DNA of 64,000 bases. Source: JBDTSW01 sp963799815 (GTDB lineage: Bacteria; Actinomycetota; Thermoleophilia; Solirubrobacterales; 70-9). The position numbers and the translations under genes are program-made. A model generated the notes under the pieces. The model did not search any database. It was not told the DNA's origin and saw nothing but the letters and a program-made list of their open reading frames with translations. The DNA lies in assembly GCA_963799815.1 (NCBI GenBank), contig CAWCYG010000004.1, positions 124,001-188,000 of the forward strand, in the 5' to 3' direction. Each line of letters opens with the position of its first letter. Positions within the stretch are counted from its first letter, which is position 1. Positions 24,849 to 32,937 of this stretch are shown here, one piece after another.

Positions 24849-25074
24849 GAACAACAACTGGCATTGAAGGAGAGCGGAGCGGGGAGCGGACCTGGCGGAG
24901 CTGTCGCTTCGGTCCCGCATAGAGGGACTCGCGCGCCATTGGGCGGAGTGCCCGACCCGTACTGGCGCACAGGTCCCGAATAGCGGGACTGGCGCGCCAA
25001 TACTGCCGGGTAAACACCGCAAGCGGTTGCGCTGATCCCCCGCTCCGGCCGCCTTCAATGCCGGTTGTTTGTTC
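24849..25074. repeat. Interspersed repeat element, full copy A (two 37-bp palindromes, inverted ends)
   Basis: A 226-bp block lies between two convergent genes. Ends: GAACAACAACTGGCATTGAA followed by GG (24849-24870), with its inverted partner at 25052-25074 carrying CCTTCAATGCCGGTTGTT; the next ~12 bases (rich in CGGAGCGGGG and CCCCGCTCCGG) also pair. Inside are two copies of a 37-bp two-tier palindrome, 24902-24938 and 24963-24999: outer arms TGGCGC and GCGCCA, 3-base internal loops, inner arms GGTCCCG and CGGGACT, and a 5-base loop. There is no ORF inside. It could be a MITE-like non-autonomous element or a structured RNA/terminator unit. Confidence 0.75.
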
Positions 25075-25086
25075 TGGTTCGCCGAC

Positions 25087-27411
25087 CTAGGCCGCCAAGG
25101 GCTCCGCCTGCGCTACCGCCGGCTCAAGCGCCAGCTCCAACACCTCGCCGATCGTCATCACCGGGTGGAACCGCATCGCCTCGCGCACGTGCTCCGGCAC
25201 GTCCTCGAGGTCGCCGCGGTTTCGCTCGGGGATGATCACGTCGGTGAGGCCCGCGGCGTGGGCCGCGAGCACCTTCTGCTTGAGGCCGCCGATGGGTAGC
25301 ACCCTGCCCTGGAGGGTGACCTCGCCGGTCATCCCGACGGTGTGGCGGACCGGACGCCCGCTCAGAAGTGACGCGAGCGCCGTCGTCATCGTGATCCCGG
25401 CGGACGGGCCGTCCTTCGGGATCGCCCCTGCCGGCACGTGCACGTGGAACTCGCTGTCGGCGAAGGCATCCTCGTCGATGCCGAGCTCGTCGGTGTGGCC
25501 GTGCACGTATGAGAGCGCGATCCGCGCCGACTCCTTCATGACGTCTCCGAGCTGACCCGTCAAAACCAAACCCTCGGATCCGTTCATCGACGTCGCCTCC
25601 ACAAAGAGGACATCCCCGCCGACGCCGGTCACCGCGAGGCCCGTGGCGACGCCCGGCACGGCCGTCCGCTCGGCGGCCTCCTGGAAGTGCTTTTGGCGGC
25701 CGAGCGCCGACCGCACGGCATCGATGTCCAAGATGACGGGCGCCTCCGCCTTCGCGGACGCGATCTGCGTCGCGGTCTTGCGGAGGATCTTCCCCAACTC
25801 GCGCTCGAGGTTGCGGACGCCAGCCTCGTGGGTGTACTCGCTGATGACGGTACGGATCAACTCGTCCGAGATCTCCACCTCGCCTTCCCGGAGCGCGTTG
25901 CGCTTGAGCTGGCGGGGCCAGAGATAGCCGCGCGCGATCGCCGTCTTCTCCTCGGTCGTGTAGCCGTCGAAGCGCACGACCTCCATGCGGTCGAGCAGCG
26001 GGGGTGGGATCGTCTCCGCGATGTTCGCGGTCGCGATGAACAGGACCTCTGAGAGGTCCACCTCGACGTCGAGGTAGTGATCGCGGAACGAGTGGTTCTG
26101 TGCGGGATCCAGGACCTCGAGCAGCGCCGCAGACGGGTCGCCGCGCCAATCGGCGCCGACCTTGTCGACCTCGTCGAGCATGATCACCGGGTTCATCGTC
26201 CCGGCGTCGCGCAGCGCCCGGACGAGACGGCCTGGAAGAGCGCCGATGTAGGTGCGCCGGTGACCGCGAATCTCGGCCTCGTCGCGAACGCCGCCCAGCG
26301 ACATGCGCACGAACTCGCGCCCGGTCGCGCGCGCGATCGACTCGCCAATCGAGGTTTTCCCGGTGCCGGGGGGGCCGATCAGCGTGAGGATCGCACCGGC
26401 GCCTCGGCCCTCGTCCTCCACGCCGCGCTCCTCGCGCAGGCGGCGGACCGCGATGTACTCGGTGATCCGCTCCTTCACGTCCTCGAGCCCGGCGTGATCG
26501 TCGTCGAGAACCTCACGAGCATGGACGGGATCGAGCCGCTCGTCGGAGCGGTTTGACCACGGCACGTCGACCAGCCAGTCGAGGTAGGTGCGGATCATCG
26601 AGGACTCGCCCGATGCCTCGCCCATGCGCTCGAGCCGGCCGAGCTCGCGCTCGGCCTGCTCGCGCACGGCGTCGGGCATGTGCGCGTCCTCGATCTTCTT
26701 GGTGTATTCCTCGACCACGGACGCCTCGTCCTCGCCGAGCTCCTTGCGAATCGACTCCATCTGCTTGCGCAACAGGTACTCGCGCTGCTGGGCCTCAGCC
26801 CCCTCCTGAACGTCATCGCGAATGCGCCGGCGGATCTGCAGCTCGGCCAGCCGCTCGCGCTGCATCGCGACCGCCTTCTCGAGCCGGTCCGTGACGTCGA
26901 GCGTCTCGAGCAGCTCGCGCTTTTGCTCGTAGGTGAGGTCGGGCGAGTAGCCAGAGGTATCCGCGAGCGGCCCGGGCTCGGAGATCGAGCGCAGGAAAGC
27001 GCGGATGCGACCGTCGGCACCACGGAGATCGAGGATCTCCTCGATCACGGCGTGGTACTCGCGCTCGAGCTCGCGAGTGCGCTCGTCGGCGGGATGCTCG
27101 TCGGTGATGGGGGTCGCCTCGACGCGAAGGCTGCCATCGGCGGTGTTGCGGGCGGTCCCGGCGCGGGCGCGCATCACGCCCTCAACGGTGGCCGCGACCT
27201 GACCGCCCGGCAACCGCGTGGTCTCAATGACCTCCGCGACGGTGCCAACCGAGGCGAAGTCGTTCTCGTGCCGCGGCACCAAGAAGACGCGCTCCTCATC
27301 GCCCACATCGGCTGCGAGGGTCAGGGTGGTGCCGGGAAAGACGACGGTGTCGTCGGTCGGGATGAGCAGCAGGGTTTCCATCTGAGTCTCGATTCGGTCG
27401 TTGTCAGGCAT
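25087..27411 (-). CDS. lon: ATP-dependent protease Lon
   Basis: A 774-residue LonA. The substrate-binding amino-terminal domain (LLLIPTDDTVVFPGTTLTL) leads into a coiled region with EYLLRKQMESIRKELGEDE. The AAA+ module has Walker A GPPGTGKTS near residue 350 and Walker B MLDEVDKVG. The C-terminal protease domain has the catalytic Ser in PKDGPSAGITM and the Lys in GGLKQKVLAAHAAG. It degrades misfolded and regulatory proteins in the cytoplasm. ATG 27411 is chosen because a -10 element ends 7 bases upstream, making the transcript leaderless. It is divergent from a marR gene with overlapping promoters, which suggests MarR control. Confidence 0.95.
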   Translation of the reverse strand: MPDNDRIETQMETLLLIPTDDTVVFPGTTLTLAADVGDEERVFLVPRHENDFASVGTVAEVIETTRLPGGQVAATVEGVMRARAGTARNTADGSLRVEATPITDEHPADERTRELEREYHAVIEEILDLRGADGRIRAFLRSISEPGPLADTSGYSPDLTYEQKRELLETLDVTDRLEKAVAMQRERLAELQIRRRIRDDVQEGAEAQQREYLLRKQMESIRKELGEDEASVVEEYTKKIEDAHMPDAVREQAERELGRLERMGEASGESSMIRTYLDWLVDVPWSNRSDERLDPVHAREVLDDDHAGLEDVKERITEYIAVRRLREERGVEDEGRGAGAILTLIGPPGTGKTSIGESIARATGREFVRMSLGGVRDEAEIRGHRRTYIGALPGRLVRALRDAGTMNPVIMLDEVDKVGADWRGDPSAALLEVLDPAQNHSFRDHYLDVEVDLSEVLFIATANIAETIPPPLLDRMEVVRFDGYTTEEKTAIARGYLWPRQLKRNALREGEVEISDELIRTVISEYTHEAGVRNLERELGKILRKTATQIASAKAEAPVILDIDAVRSALGRQKHFQEAAERTAVPGVATGLAVTGVGGDVLFVEATSMNGSEGLVLTGQLGDVMKESARIALSYVHGHTDELGIDEDAFADSEFHVHVPAGAIPKDGPSAGITMTTALASLLSGRPVRHTVGMTGEVTLQGRVLPIGGLKQKVLAAHAAGLTDVIIPERNRGDLEDVPEHVREAMRFHPVMTIGEVLELALEPAVAQAEPLAA

Positions 27412-27417
27412 AGGCAA

Positions 27418-27454
27418 ATAGTAGCTTGAAACGATTATGATTACCAACTATTAT
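27418..27454. promoter_or_regulatory. Overlapping divergent promoters for lon and marR
   Basis: Plus strand: TTGAAA (27426-27431), 17 bases, TATTAT (27449-27454), and ATG of marR 9 bases later. Minus strand: TTGGTA (complement of 27442-27447), 18 bases, TACTAT (complement of 27418-27423), and the lon ATG 7 bases later. The two core promoters interlock within 37 bp, and both start codons fall at about the predicted +1. The AT-rich stretch CGATTATGATTACCAACTAT is a likely MarR binding target. Confidence 0.7.
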
Positions 27455-27462
27455 CAGACGTC

Positions 27463-27978
27463 ATGAAGGCCCGTTACGCTGGCGAAATGAAGTCCGCCCG
27501 AACGCGCACGGCCAAAAGCCCGCAGGGTGCGGCCGGGTCCGCGAGGGCGGCATCGTCTGCCTGTGGCCTGCTCTTTGTGCGGCTCGCACACGTATCCCGC
27601 GCCCGGCTCGCCGAGGCTCTGGAGGGCCTGGGTCTCAGCCCTGCCGAATTTGCGGTCCTCCATCACCTTGCCGAGGCTGGCGCGTCCACGCAGCTGGCGC
27701 TCGCGAGGGCGCTGCGGATTCATCCCTCGAACCTGGTGGCGGTGCTCGACGGCCTCGAGGCAGTCGGCTTTCTCGTTCGAACCCGCGATCCCGACGATCG
27801 CCGCCGGCACCAGGTGGACCTTACGACCGCCGGTGCGGCCGTCATGCGCCGTGCGCAGGACGCCGCGCGCGAGGCGGAGCGGGAGCTGCTCGAGCCGCTC
27901 GGCCGCTCAGAGCGCGCCCAGCTCGAAGCGTTGTTGCGCAGGCTCGCCTCCCATTCGTGCGGCGGCTCTCGCTGCTGA
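27463..27978 (+). CDS. MarR-family transcriptional regulator
   Basis: A 171-residue winged-helix protein. The amino-terminal dimerisation helix begins near residue 35 (CGLLFVRLAHVSRARLAEAL). The recognition helix region is STQLALARALRIHPSNLVAVLDGLE near residue 75, and the wing has RDPDDRRRHQVDLT, the conserved DxRxxR motif. The amino-terminus is a basic tail (MKARYAGEMKSARTRTAKS). ATG 27463 follows its -10 element by 9 bases, consistent with a leaderless mRNA; ATG 27487 is a fallback. It probably autoregulates and may repress the divergent lon gene. Confidence 0.88.
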   Translation: MKARYAGEMKSARTRTAKSPQGAAGSARAASSACGLLFVRLAHVSRARLAEALEGLGLSPAEFAVLHHLAEAGASTQLALARALRIHPSNLVAVLDGLEAVGFLVRTRDPDDRRRHQVDLTTAGAAVMRRAQDAAREAERELLEPLGRSERAQLEALLRRLASHSCGGSRC

Positions 27979-28004
27979 GGCGCAGGCCGCGCCCCACGCA
28001 AAGC

Positions 28005-28275
28005 TCAGCGTGTGAGCGGGCGCAGTGCCCAGCGAGCGAAGCCGAGCATCCGCTCGACGGAGTGCCGCTCGGGATCCTCCAAGACCGATCGGGCGAGCTC
28101 CTCCTCCACCGCTTGGAGGGTGCGAGCGTATAGATGCCCAGGTCGCCCAGAACAACACGTAGCGGACGGCCATCAGCGTCACCTGGTAGACGGCCAGGGC
28201 CGCAACTATCGAGGCGAGGACGATCTTCACCTCCGCGACGTTCCCGCGCGTGAGCGTCTCGATCGCGCCCTCCAT
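28005..28275 (-). pseudogene. Small membrane protein gene with apparent +1 frameshift
   Basis: From ATG 28275 the frame encodes MEGAIETLTRGNVAEVKIVL and a hydrophobic helix (ASIVAALAVYQVTLMAVRYV), then LFWATW. At 28137-28139, a run of three C on the plus strand, the coding potential moves to another frame and continues HLYARTLQAVEEELARSVLE then DPERHSVERMLGFARWALR to TGA at 28005. Deleting one base would give a smooth 89-residue protein: one membrane helix and an amphipathic acidic/basic tail. The unshifted frame runs into low-complexity sequence antisense to marR. It is located 10 bases after the YihY gene and probably cotranscribed. Family unknown. Confidence 0.55.
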
Positions 28276-28285
28276 CGGAACCCCC

Positions 28286-29173
28286 TTACCCCAGACCAGC
28301 CCCTCTGGCACGTCGCTCCTGGTCGATCGCCATCCCGAAGAGGAGGAGGAGATTCGACATCCAAGCCCAGACGAGGAAGGCGATGCTCCCCCCGAGGGCG
28401 GCGCCGTAGGTCTTGTCGTAGCTGCCGAGTGTGCGCAGGTAGACCTCGAAGCCCAGGGTGGCCCCGATCCATACGCCGATCGCGATCACGGCGCCGAGGG
28501 TTGGGAGCCACCGCCGTTCCTTGGTGGGATCGAGCGAATAGAGCCCAGTGACGATCGCCAGCAGGCAGGCGAGGATCACGCAGTACTTCATGAGTGGAAA
28601 CAGCTCTGTCGAGAAGACCCCCCAGCCGGTGACACCCGCCAACGCGTCGGCGAGCCGCTTCGAGATGACGACGAGCAGGAGCGTCAGCGCGAGCAGCAGG
28701 ATTCCGCCAAAGGTCGCGAGCGCCTGCAGCGGACGCTTGCGCAACGCGCCCCGGCGTGAGCGCCCGGCCAGCGCGTTCGCGGCCCGCGAGAAGGCCGCGA
28801 CGTAGAGGGAGGCCACGTAGATCGTCCCGATCGCACCGACACCGAGCGCTGTGCCCGAGCGCGGCACCGACGAGAGCGCCTGCTCGAGCCCCGAGCGAAT
28901 GGTCTCGGCCGCGTCCGCCGACGCCCCCTCCTCGATCACCTCGACCAGCGCCTTCGTCGTCTCGGGGTCCTTCCCGATCAGTCCCACGAGCGCGAGCAGG
29001 AGGGTGAAGCAGGGGACCAGCGAGAGGATCACGTAGTACGTGAGCGAGGCGGCGCTGTCGACGATCCCGGCGTCCAGGGTTCGCCGCAAGGCGGTGCCGA
29101 ACACCGACCCGGTCACGGGCTCGAGGCGGCGCTCCACGGTCGTGCGGACCTGGTCGAGGCGGGCTCTCAGCAC
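28286..29173 (-). CDS. YihY/BrkB-family membrane protein
   Basis: A 295-residue inner-membrane protein. It has six predicted helices, the family signatures DSAASLTYYVILSLVPCFTL near residue 38 and GSYDKTYGAALGGSIAFLVW near residue 258, and a final NLLLLFGMAIDQE. The family was once called ribonuclease BN, but that assignment was withdrawn. The true function is unclear; transport or envelope roles are proposed. A second paralogue is at 39743-40690. It is followed by the frameshifted small membrane gene and preceded by a ferritin-like gene on the same strand. Confidence 0.85.
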   Translation of the reverse strand: MLRARLDQVRTTVERRLEPVTGSVFGTALRRTLDAGIVDSAASLTYYVILSLVPCFTLLLALVGLIGKDPETTKALVEVIEEGASADAAETIRSGLEQALSSVPRSGTALGVGAIGTIYVASLYVAAFSRAANALAGRSRRGALRKRPLQALATFGGILLLALTLLLVVISKRLADALAGVTGWGVFSTELFPLMKYCVILACLLAIVTGLYSLDPTKERRWLPTLGAVIAIGVWIGATLGFEVYLRTLGSYDKTYGAALGGSIAFLVWAWMSNLLLLFGMAIDQERRARGAGLG

Positions 29174-29221
29174 GCCGCGATCGTAGGAGAGGTGCCGGAG
29201 ATGTCCCGGCGAGGGTTGCTG

Positions 29222-29689
29222 TTACGAGCTGCGGCGGGCGCGCAGGAGGAAGTCGACCTGGTTTTGCTTGCGCATGATCAGGTGCTCCAGCATGTGTTCG
29301 AGGGCTTCCGAGCGACCCTCGCGGCCGGTCGGCTCGATCGCTGCCTGGAGCGCCTCGATCGTCTCGCCCTCGCTTTCGATCAACCACTCGACGGCGTCGC
29401 CGGGGTCGCCGGTCCACTGCAGCGGCGCGATCTCGGTCGTGGGGTTGCCTCCGAGCGCGACGACCTTCTCGACAAGCAGGCGCATGGCCTCGATCTCCGC
29501 GACCGCGAAGTCCCAGAAGCGGTCGCCGAGGGACTGGAACTCGAAGCCGAAGAGGCTGCCCGAGTCCATCGTGTACTGAAGAACCGAGCGGTGTTGTAGG
29601 CGCAGTGCCTCGTTCAGGCACTCGACGGCCTCCTCCTCGTCGAGGAGTTCCTCCTCCTGGCTTTCTTGGGCGTCCGACGCTTCGCTCAT
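29222..29689 (-). CDS. Ferritin-like domain protein
   Basis: A 155-residue helical protein. An acidic amino-terminal tail precedes a four-helix bundle with LNEALRLQHRSVLQYTMDSG, then FAVAEIEAMRLLVEKVVALGG and ALEHMLEHLIMRKQNQVDFL. Candidate diiron ligands are Glu/His pairs (EALRLQH, AEIEAMR, EHMLEHL). Related bacterioferritin-like proteins bind or oxidise iron in the cytoplasm. It sits in a minus-strand group with the YihY and cupredoxin genes. Metal content cannot be proved from sequence. Confidence 0.8.
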   Translation of the reverse strand: MSEASDAQESQEEELLDEEEAVECLNEALRLQHRSVLQYTMDSGSLFGFEFQSLGDRFWDFAVAEIEAMRLLVEKVVALGGNPTTEIAPLQWTGDPGDAVEWLIESEGETIEALQAAIEPTGREGRSEALEHMLEHLIMRKQNQVDFLLRARRSS

Positions 29690-29702
29690 CGAGGACGGCA
29701 GA

Positions 29703-30053
29703 CTACTTCTTCACGACAACGCGCTCGGTCATCTGCACCGGATGGAGGCCGCGGAAGAGGCGATACGTGCCCAGCCTGTCGAACCGACGGCTGAAGGTCC
29801 GAGGCTCCCCGGCCATCTCGTTCAGGTTCGGCGAGCCGATCGCCTCCGGGCCATTGGCGAGGGTGACGTTGTGAAGGCCGTTGCTCTCAAAGCGCCACTC
29901 GAGCCTCGCACCCTTCTCGACGCTGACGTTATTCCGCTTGAAGAAGTTGTCGCCCACCTCGAGCGTCGCGCCCGATTTCATCCGCTTCGTCTTCCCCGGA
30001 GGCTTGGAGATCTCGATCGCGTTGCCCTCGTCGTCGAGGCCCGAAGGAGGCAT
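29703..30053 (-). CDS. Cupredoxin-like protein lacking the copper-ligand cysteine
   Basis: A 116-residue cupredoxin fold. GDNFFKRNNVSVEKGARLEW is the first sheet, SNGLHNVTLANGP supplies the first His ligand, and the end reads YRLFRGLHPVQMTERVVV. In plastocyanin-type relatives the last loop is Cys-x-Leu-His-Pro-x-x-Met, and here the Cys position is Arg, so a type 1 copper site should not form. There is also no signal peptide on the encoded frame, and upstream frames do not provide one. It may be a decayed copy, or a redeployed structural protein. It neighbours a ferritin-like gene. Confidence 0.7.
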   Translation of the reverse strand: MPPSGLDDEGNAIEISKPPGKTKRMKSGATLEVGDNFFKRNNVSVEKGARLEWRFESNGLHNVTLANGPEAIGSPNLNEMAGEPRTFSRRFDRLGTYRLFRGLHPVQMTERVVVKK

Positions 30054-30216
30054 GCGCGTCCCTGCTGACCCCGCTCCTCCCGGTCCATGGTGTGGCGAGC
30101 ATATCGTTCGGCCTTGGCGCGATTGGGTAAGAGGAGCTCACCCCCCGGGATCGCAGGGGCTCCGCGAGGCCATCTGCACAACCGATCACCGCTCGCGCCC
30201 GTATACCTCGGAACCC

Positions 30217-31188
30217 TTGCTCTCCAACGCCCTGGACCACGCACTCGATTTCACGGTCGCCCCTGGATACGGGTCGATCGGCTACAGCCTGCGCTCCCGC
30301 AGCTGGGATCCCCGAGTCCCGGCCGGAGCGCTGGCGGGACGGGACGTGCTCGTGACGGGGGCCTCGTCGGGCATCGGCGAGGCCGCCTGCCGCCAGCTCG
30401 CGCAGGCCGACGCGAACGTGCACCTGCTCGCCCGCAACCGCGAGCGGGGCGAGGCGGCGCGAGAGCGGGTTGCCGCACGCGGAGGCGAGGCGACACTCCA
30501 TATCTGCGACGTGGCCGACCTCGACTCGGTGCGGGAGTTCGCGCCGCGGTTCACGGCCGATGCGCCGGAGCTGGCGGGGCTCATCCACAACGCCGGAGTG
30601 CTCGCGGCCGAGCGTCAGCGCAGCCCGCAGGGTCTCGAGCTCACCTTCGCCACCGCCGTCGCCGGCCCGTTTCTCTTGACGCGACTGCTCGAGCGCTCGC
30701 TGCGCGCCGGCGCACCTTCGCGGGTGGTGTTCGTTGCCTCGGGCGGAATGCTCACGGCCAAGCTCGATGCCGGTGACCTCCAGCTCGACGCTCAGGATTT
30801 CGACGGCCCGCGCTTTTACGCCCATGCGAAGCGGGAGCAGGTGGTCCTCGCAGGGCTCTTCCAGGAGCGCCACGGCGGGCGAGGCGTCGGCTTTCACTCG
30901 ATGCACCCAGGGTGGGTCGACACGCCCGGCCTAGCCGCTTCGCTGCCGCGCTTTCGATCGATCCTGCGACCGATCCTGCGAGATCCGGAAGAGGGGGCCG
31001 ACACCGCTGTATGGCTGCTCGCCTGCGCGGAGGCGGGTGATCACCCAGGCGCCTTCTGGCACGATCGCCGGCCTCGATCGCCGCACAGGCTCCCGCGGAC
31101 GCGGGAGACGGCGGCCGAGCGTGAGCGGCTCTGGGTCGAGCTGGAGCGATTGACCCGGACCAGCACCAATTCCGCAGGGAGTGTCTGA
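30217..31188 (+). CDS. Short-chain dehydrogenase/reductase (DHRS12-like)
   Basis: A 323-residue SDR. The cofactor motif is VLVTGASSGIGEAACRQLA near residue 45, then NNAG-like LIHNAGVLAAE. The active site contains a Ser in VVFVASGGML and YxxxK as FYAHAKREQ. The amino-terminal extension before the Rossmann core and the C-terminal WHDRRPRSPHRLP match the SDR type found with fatty-acid methyltransferase clusters. The start is uncertain: TTG 30217 is the only plausible start in the open frame near the conserved region. It is the first gene of a five-gene plus-strand operon ending in a cyclopropane-synthase-family gene, so it may reduce or oxidise a modified acyl group. Confidence 0.82.
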   Translation: MLSNALDHALDFTVAPGYGSIGYSLRSRSWDPRVPAGALAGRDVLVTGASSGIGEAACRQLAQADANVHLLARNRERGEAARERVAARGGEATLHICDVADLDSVREFAPRFTADAPELAGLIHNAGVLAAERQRSPQGLELTFATAVAGPFLLTRLLERSLRAGAPSRVVFVASGGMLTAKLDAGDLQLDAQDFDGPRFYAHAKREQVVLAGLFQERHGGRGVGFHSMHPGWVDTPGLAASLPRFRSILRPILRDPEEGADTAVWLLACAEAGDHPGAFWHDRRPRSPHRLPRTRETAAERERLWVELERLTRTSTNSAGSV

Positions 31189-31189
31189 G

Positions 31190-31651
31190 ATGCCGCACTT
31201 CGTGGGAACCGTTTCCAGCCCGCTGCCTCGAGCTGAAGTGTTCGACTACATGGCGGATTTCGCGAACGCTAGGGCTTGGGATCCGACCGTGGTTGAGGCT
31301 GTCGCCCTCGACGCGGGCGGACCGCGACTGGGCGCCCGCTACCGGATCGTGGTCAAGGCTCTCGGTCGGGAGACGGCGTACGAGTACGAGACGATCGAGT
31401 ACGAGCCGCCAAGCCGAGTTGTCCTGCGCGCCGAGACGGGGGCCGTGGTCTCGCTCGACACGATCACGTTCAGCGAGACCAGTTCCGGGACCGACTTCAC
31501 CTACGACGCGAAGCTCGAGCTGAAGGCTGTCCTGCGGGTCTTCGAGCTTCCCATGCGGTTGGGGTTCGCGCGGCTCGCCGGCAACGCGAAGGCCGGTCTT
31601 GAGCGCGAGCTCGGTGCCGGGTCGACTCGCGCTCGGCGCAGGGCGTCATGA
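31190..31651 (+). CDS. SRPBCC-family lipid/ligand-binding protein
   Basis: A 153-residue START-like (polyketide cyclase/dehydrase) domain: HFVGTVSSPLPRAEVFDYMA at the amino-terminus, ARAWDPTVVEA, then long strands to a C-terminal helix LGFARLAGNAKAGLERELG. It forms a hydrophobic cavity; in this operon it may hold an acyl substrate. ATG 31190 is chosen with GGGAG about 8 bases upstream; GTG 31181 in frame is the alternative. The gene begins one base after the SDR stop and overlaps the next gene by 4 bases. Confidence 0.8.
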   Translation: MPHFVGTVSSPLPRAEVFDYMADFANARAWDPTVVEAVALDAGGPRLGARYRIVVKALGRETAYEYETIEYEPPSRVVLRAETGAVVSLDTITFSETSSGTDFTYDAKLELKAVLRVFELPMRLGFARLAGNAKAGLERELGAGSTRARRRAS

Positions 31652-32937
31652 GGATCGCGGTCGTCGGTACCGGCATCTCGGGGCTCGTGGCAGCGCGCGA
31701 GCTCCACCGGGCGGGCCATGCGATCGACGTATTCGAGGAGAGCCCACGGATCGGCGGTCACTCGAACACCGTCGACGTCTCGACGGCTGCCGGCGAGTGG
31801 GCCGTCGACACCGGGTTCATCGTCTTCAACGATCGCAACTATCCGAACTTCACCCGCCTGCTGGGCGAGCTTGGCGTCGCCACGCAGCCCACGACGATGG
31901 CATTCTCCGTTTCCGACGGGCGGGGCGAGTTCGAGTGGGCAGCGACCCCGCTGGGGCTGTTCGCGAACCTCGGCCACATCGTCGATCCGTCCTTCCATCG
32001 CATGCTCTTGGATCTTCGGCGCTTTTTTCGCGAGGCGCGGGGGCTGATCGGTTTGAACGGCTCCGGGCCGTCTCTGCGCGAGTTCTGCGAGCGGCGGGGG
32101 TATTCGGACTACTTTGTCGAGCGGCTGATCGTTCCTCAGGTTTCCGCGGTCTGGTCGGCCGATCCGGAGCAGCTGTGGTCGTTTCCGGCTTCCTTCGTCG
32201 CCGAGTTCTTCGCCAATCACGGCTCGCTGCAGTTCCTGGGGCGACCGCGGTGGCACACGATCCTCGGGGGGTCGCGCCGGTATGTCGAGCCGCTCGCCGC
32301 CCCCTTTGCGGATCGGATCCGCACAAGCTGCCCCATTCGCGAGATTCGCCGCTTCGACCACGGGGTGGAGGTCAGCTCGGAGAGCGGCGGCCGGGAGCTG
32401 TTCGACCACGTTGTCTTGGCCTGCCACTCCGATCAGGCTCTCGGGATGCTCGCTGACCCGACGCTTCAGGAGAATCAGGTCCTGGGCGCAATGGCCTATC
32501 AGCGCAACGAAACCGTGCTTCACACCGACCGGCGGGTGATGCCGCGGCGACGTACCGCCTGGGCGAGCTGGAACTATCACCTCGACGGAGAGGCCGCCGG
32601 AGGGCGTACCACCGTGACGTACCACATGAACCGCCTGCAGTCGCTCGATGCGGATCGCGAGTTCCTCGTCACGTTGAATCAAACCGAGGCCATCGATCCC
32701 GGCCAGATCATCCGCAGGTTCACCTACTCGCACCCCGTCTACACGCCCGAGTCGGTCGCCGCCCAGGCGCGGTGGCGCGAGGTGAGTTGCGGGCGGACTC
32801 ATTTCTGTGGCGCCTACTGGCGCTGGGGCTTTCACGAAGACGGGGTCTGGAGTGCGCTGCGGGCATGCAAGGCGCTTGGCGCGCTCGAGCGCGGCCGCGC
32901 CCCCGCCCTCGACGAGCCGCTCGCGCTGGCGGCATGA
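31648..32937 (+). CDS. FAD-dependent amine-oxidase-like oxidoreductase (UfaD-like)
   Basis: A 429-residue flavoprotein with the amine-oxidase/desaturase layout. The FAD motif is MRIAVVGTGISGLVAARELH, followed by RIGGHSNTV near residue 38 and the substrate region VDTGFIVFNDRNYPNFTRLL. The C-terminal FAD motif is FCGAYWRWGFHEDGVWSALRA. This subfamily occurs next to DUF1365 and CFA-synthase genes in many bacteria. In Rhodobacter a homologous protein (UfaD) desaturates methylated acyl chains on the way to furan fatty acids; I cite that from general knowledge. Here it likely acts on membrane phospholipid acyl chains modified by the downstream methyltransferase. Confidence 0.82.
   Translation: MRIAVVGTGISGLVAARELHRAGHAIDVFEESPRIGGHSNTVDVSTAAGEWAVDTGFIVFNDRNYPNFTRLLGELGVATQPTTMAFSVSDGRGEFEWAATPLGLFANLGHIVDPSFHRMLLDLRRFFREARGLIGLNGSGPSLREFCERRGYSDYFVERLIVPQVSAVWSADPEQLWSFPASFVAEFFANHGSLQFLGRPRWHTILGGSRRYVEPLAAPFADRIRTSCPIREIRRFDHGVEVSSESGGRELFDHVVLACHSDQALGMLADPTLQENQVLGAMAYQRNETVLHTDRRVMPRRRTAWASWNYHLDGEAAGGRTTVTYHMNRLQSLDADREFLVTLNQTEAIDPGQIIRRFTYSHPVYTPESVAAQARWREVSCGRTHFCGAYWRWGFHEDGVWSALRACKALGALERGRAPALDEPLALAA

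Noticed and set aside
24849..25074. CRISPR array
   Set aside because: Only two units per locus, each an internal palindrome with inverted flanking ends and no regular spacer series or cas genes.
24849..25074. Simple rho-independent terminator for convergent genes
   Set aside because: The repeats lack T runs, also occur in a divergent promoter region (54964), and carry conserved ends far from the stems.
28012..28551. Plus-strand frame over the small membrane gene and YihY end
   Set aside because: It is antisense to recognisable membrane helices and has no start context.
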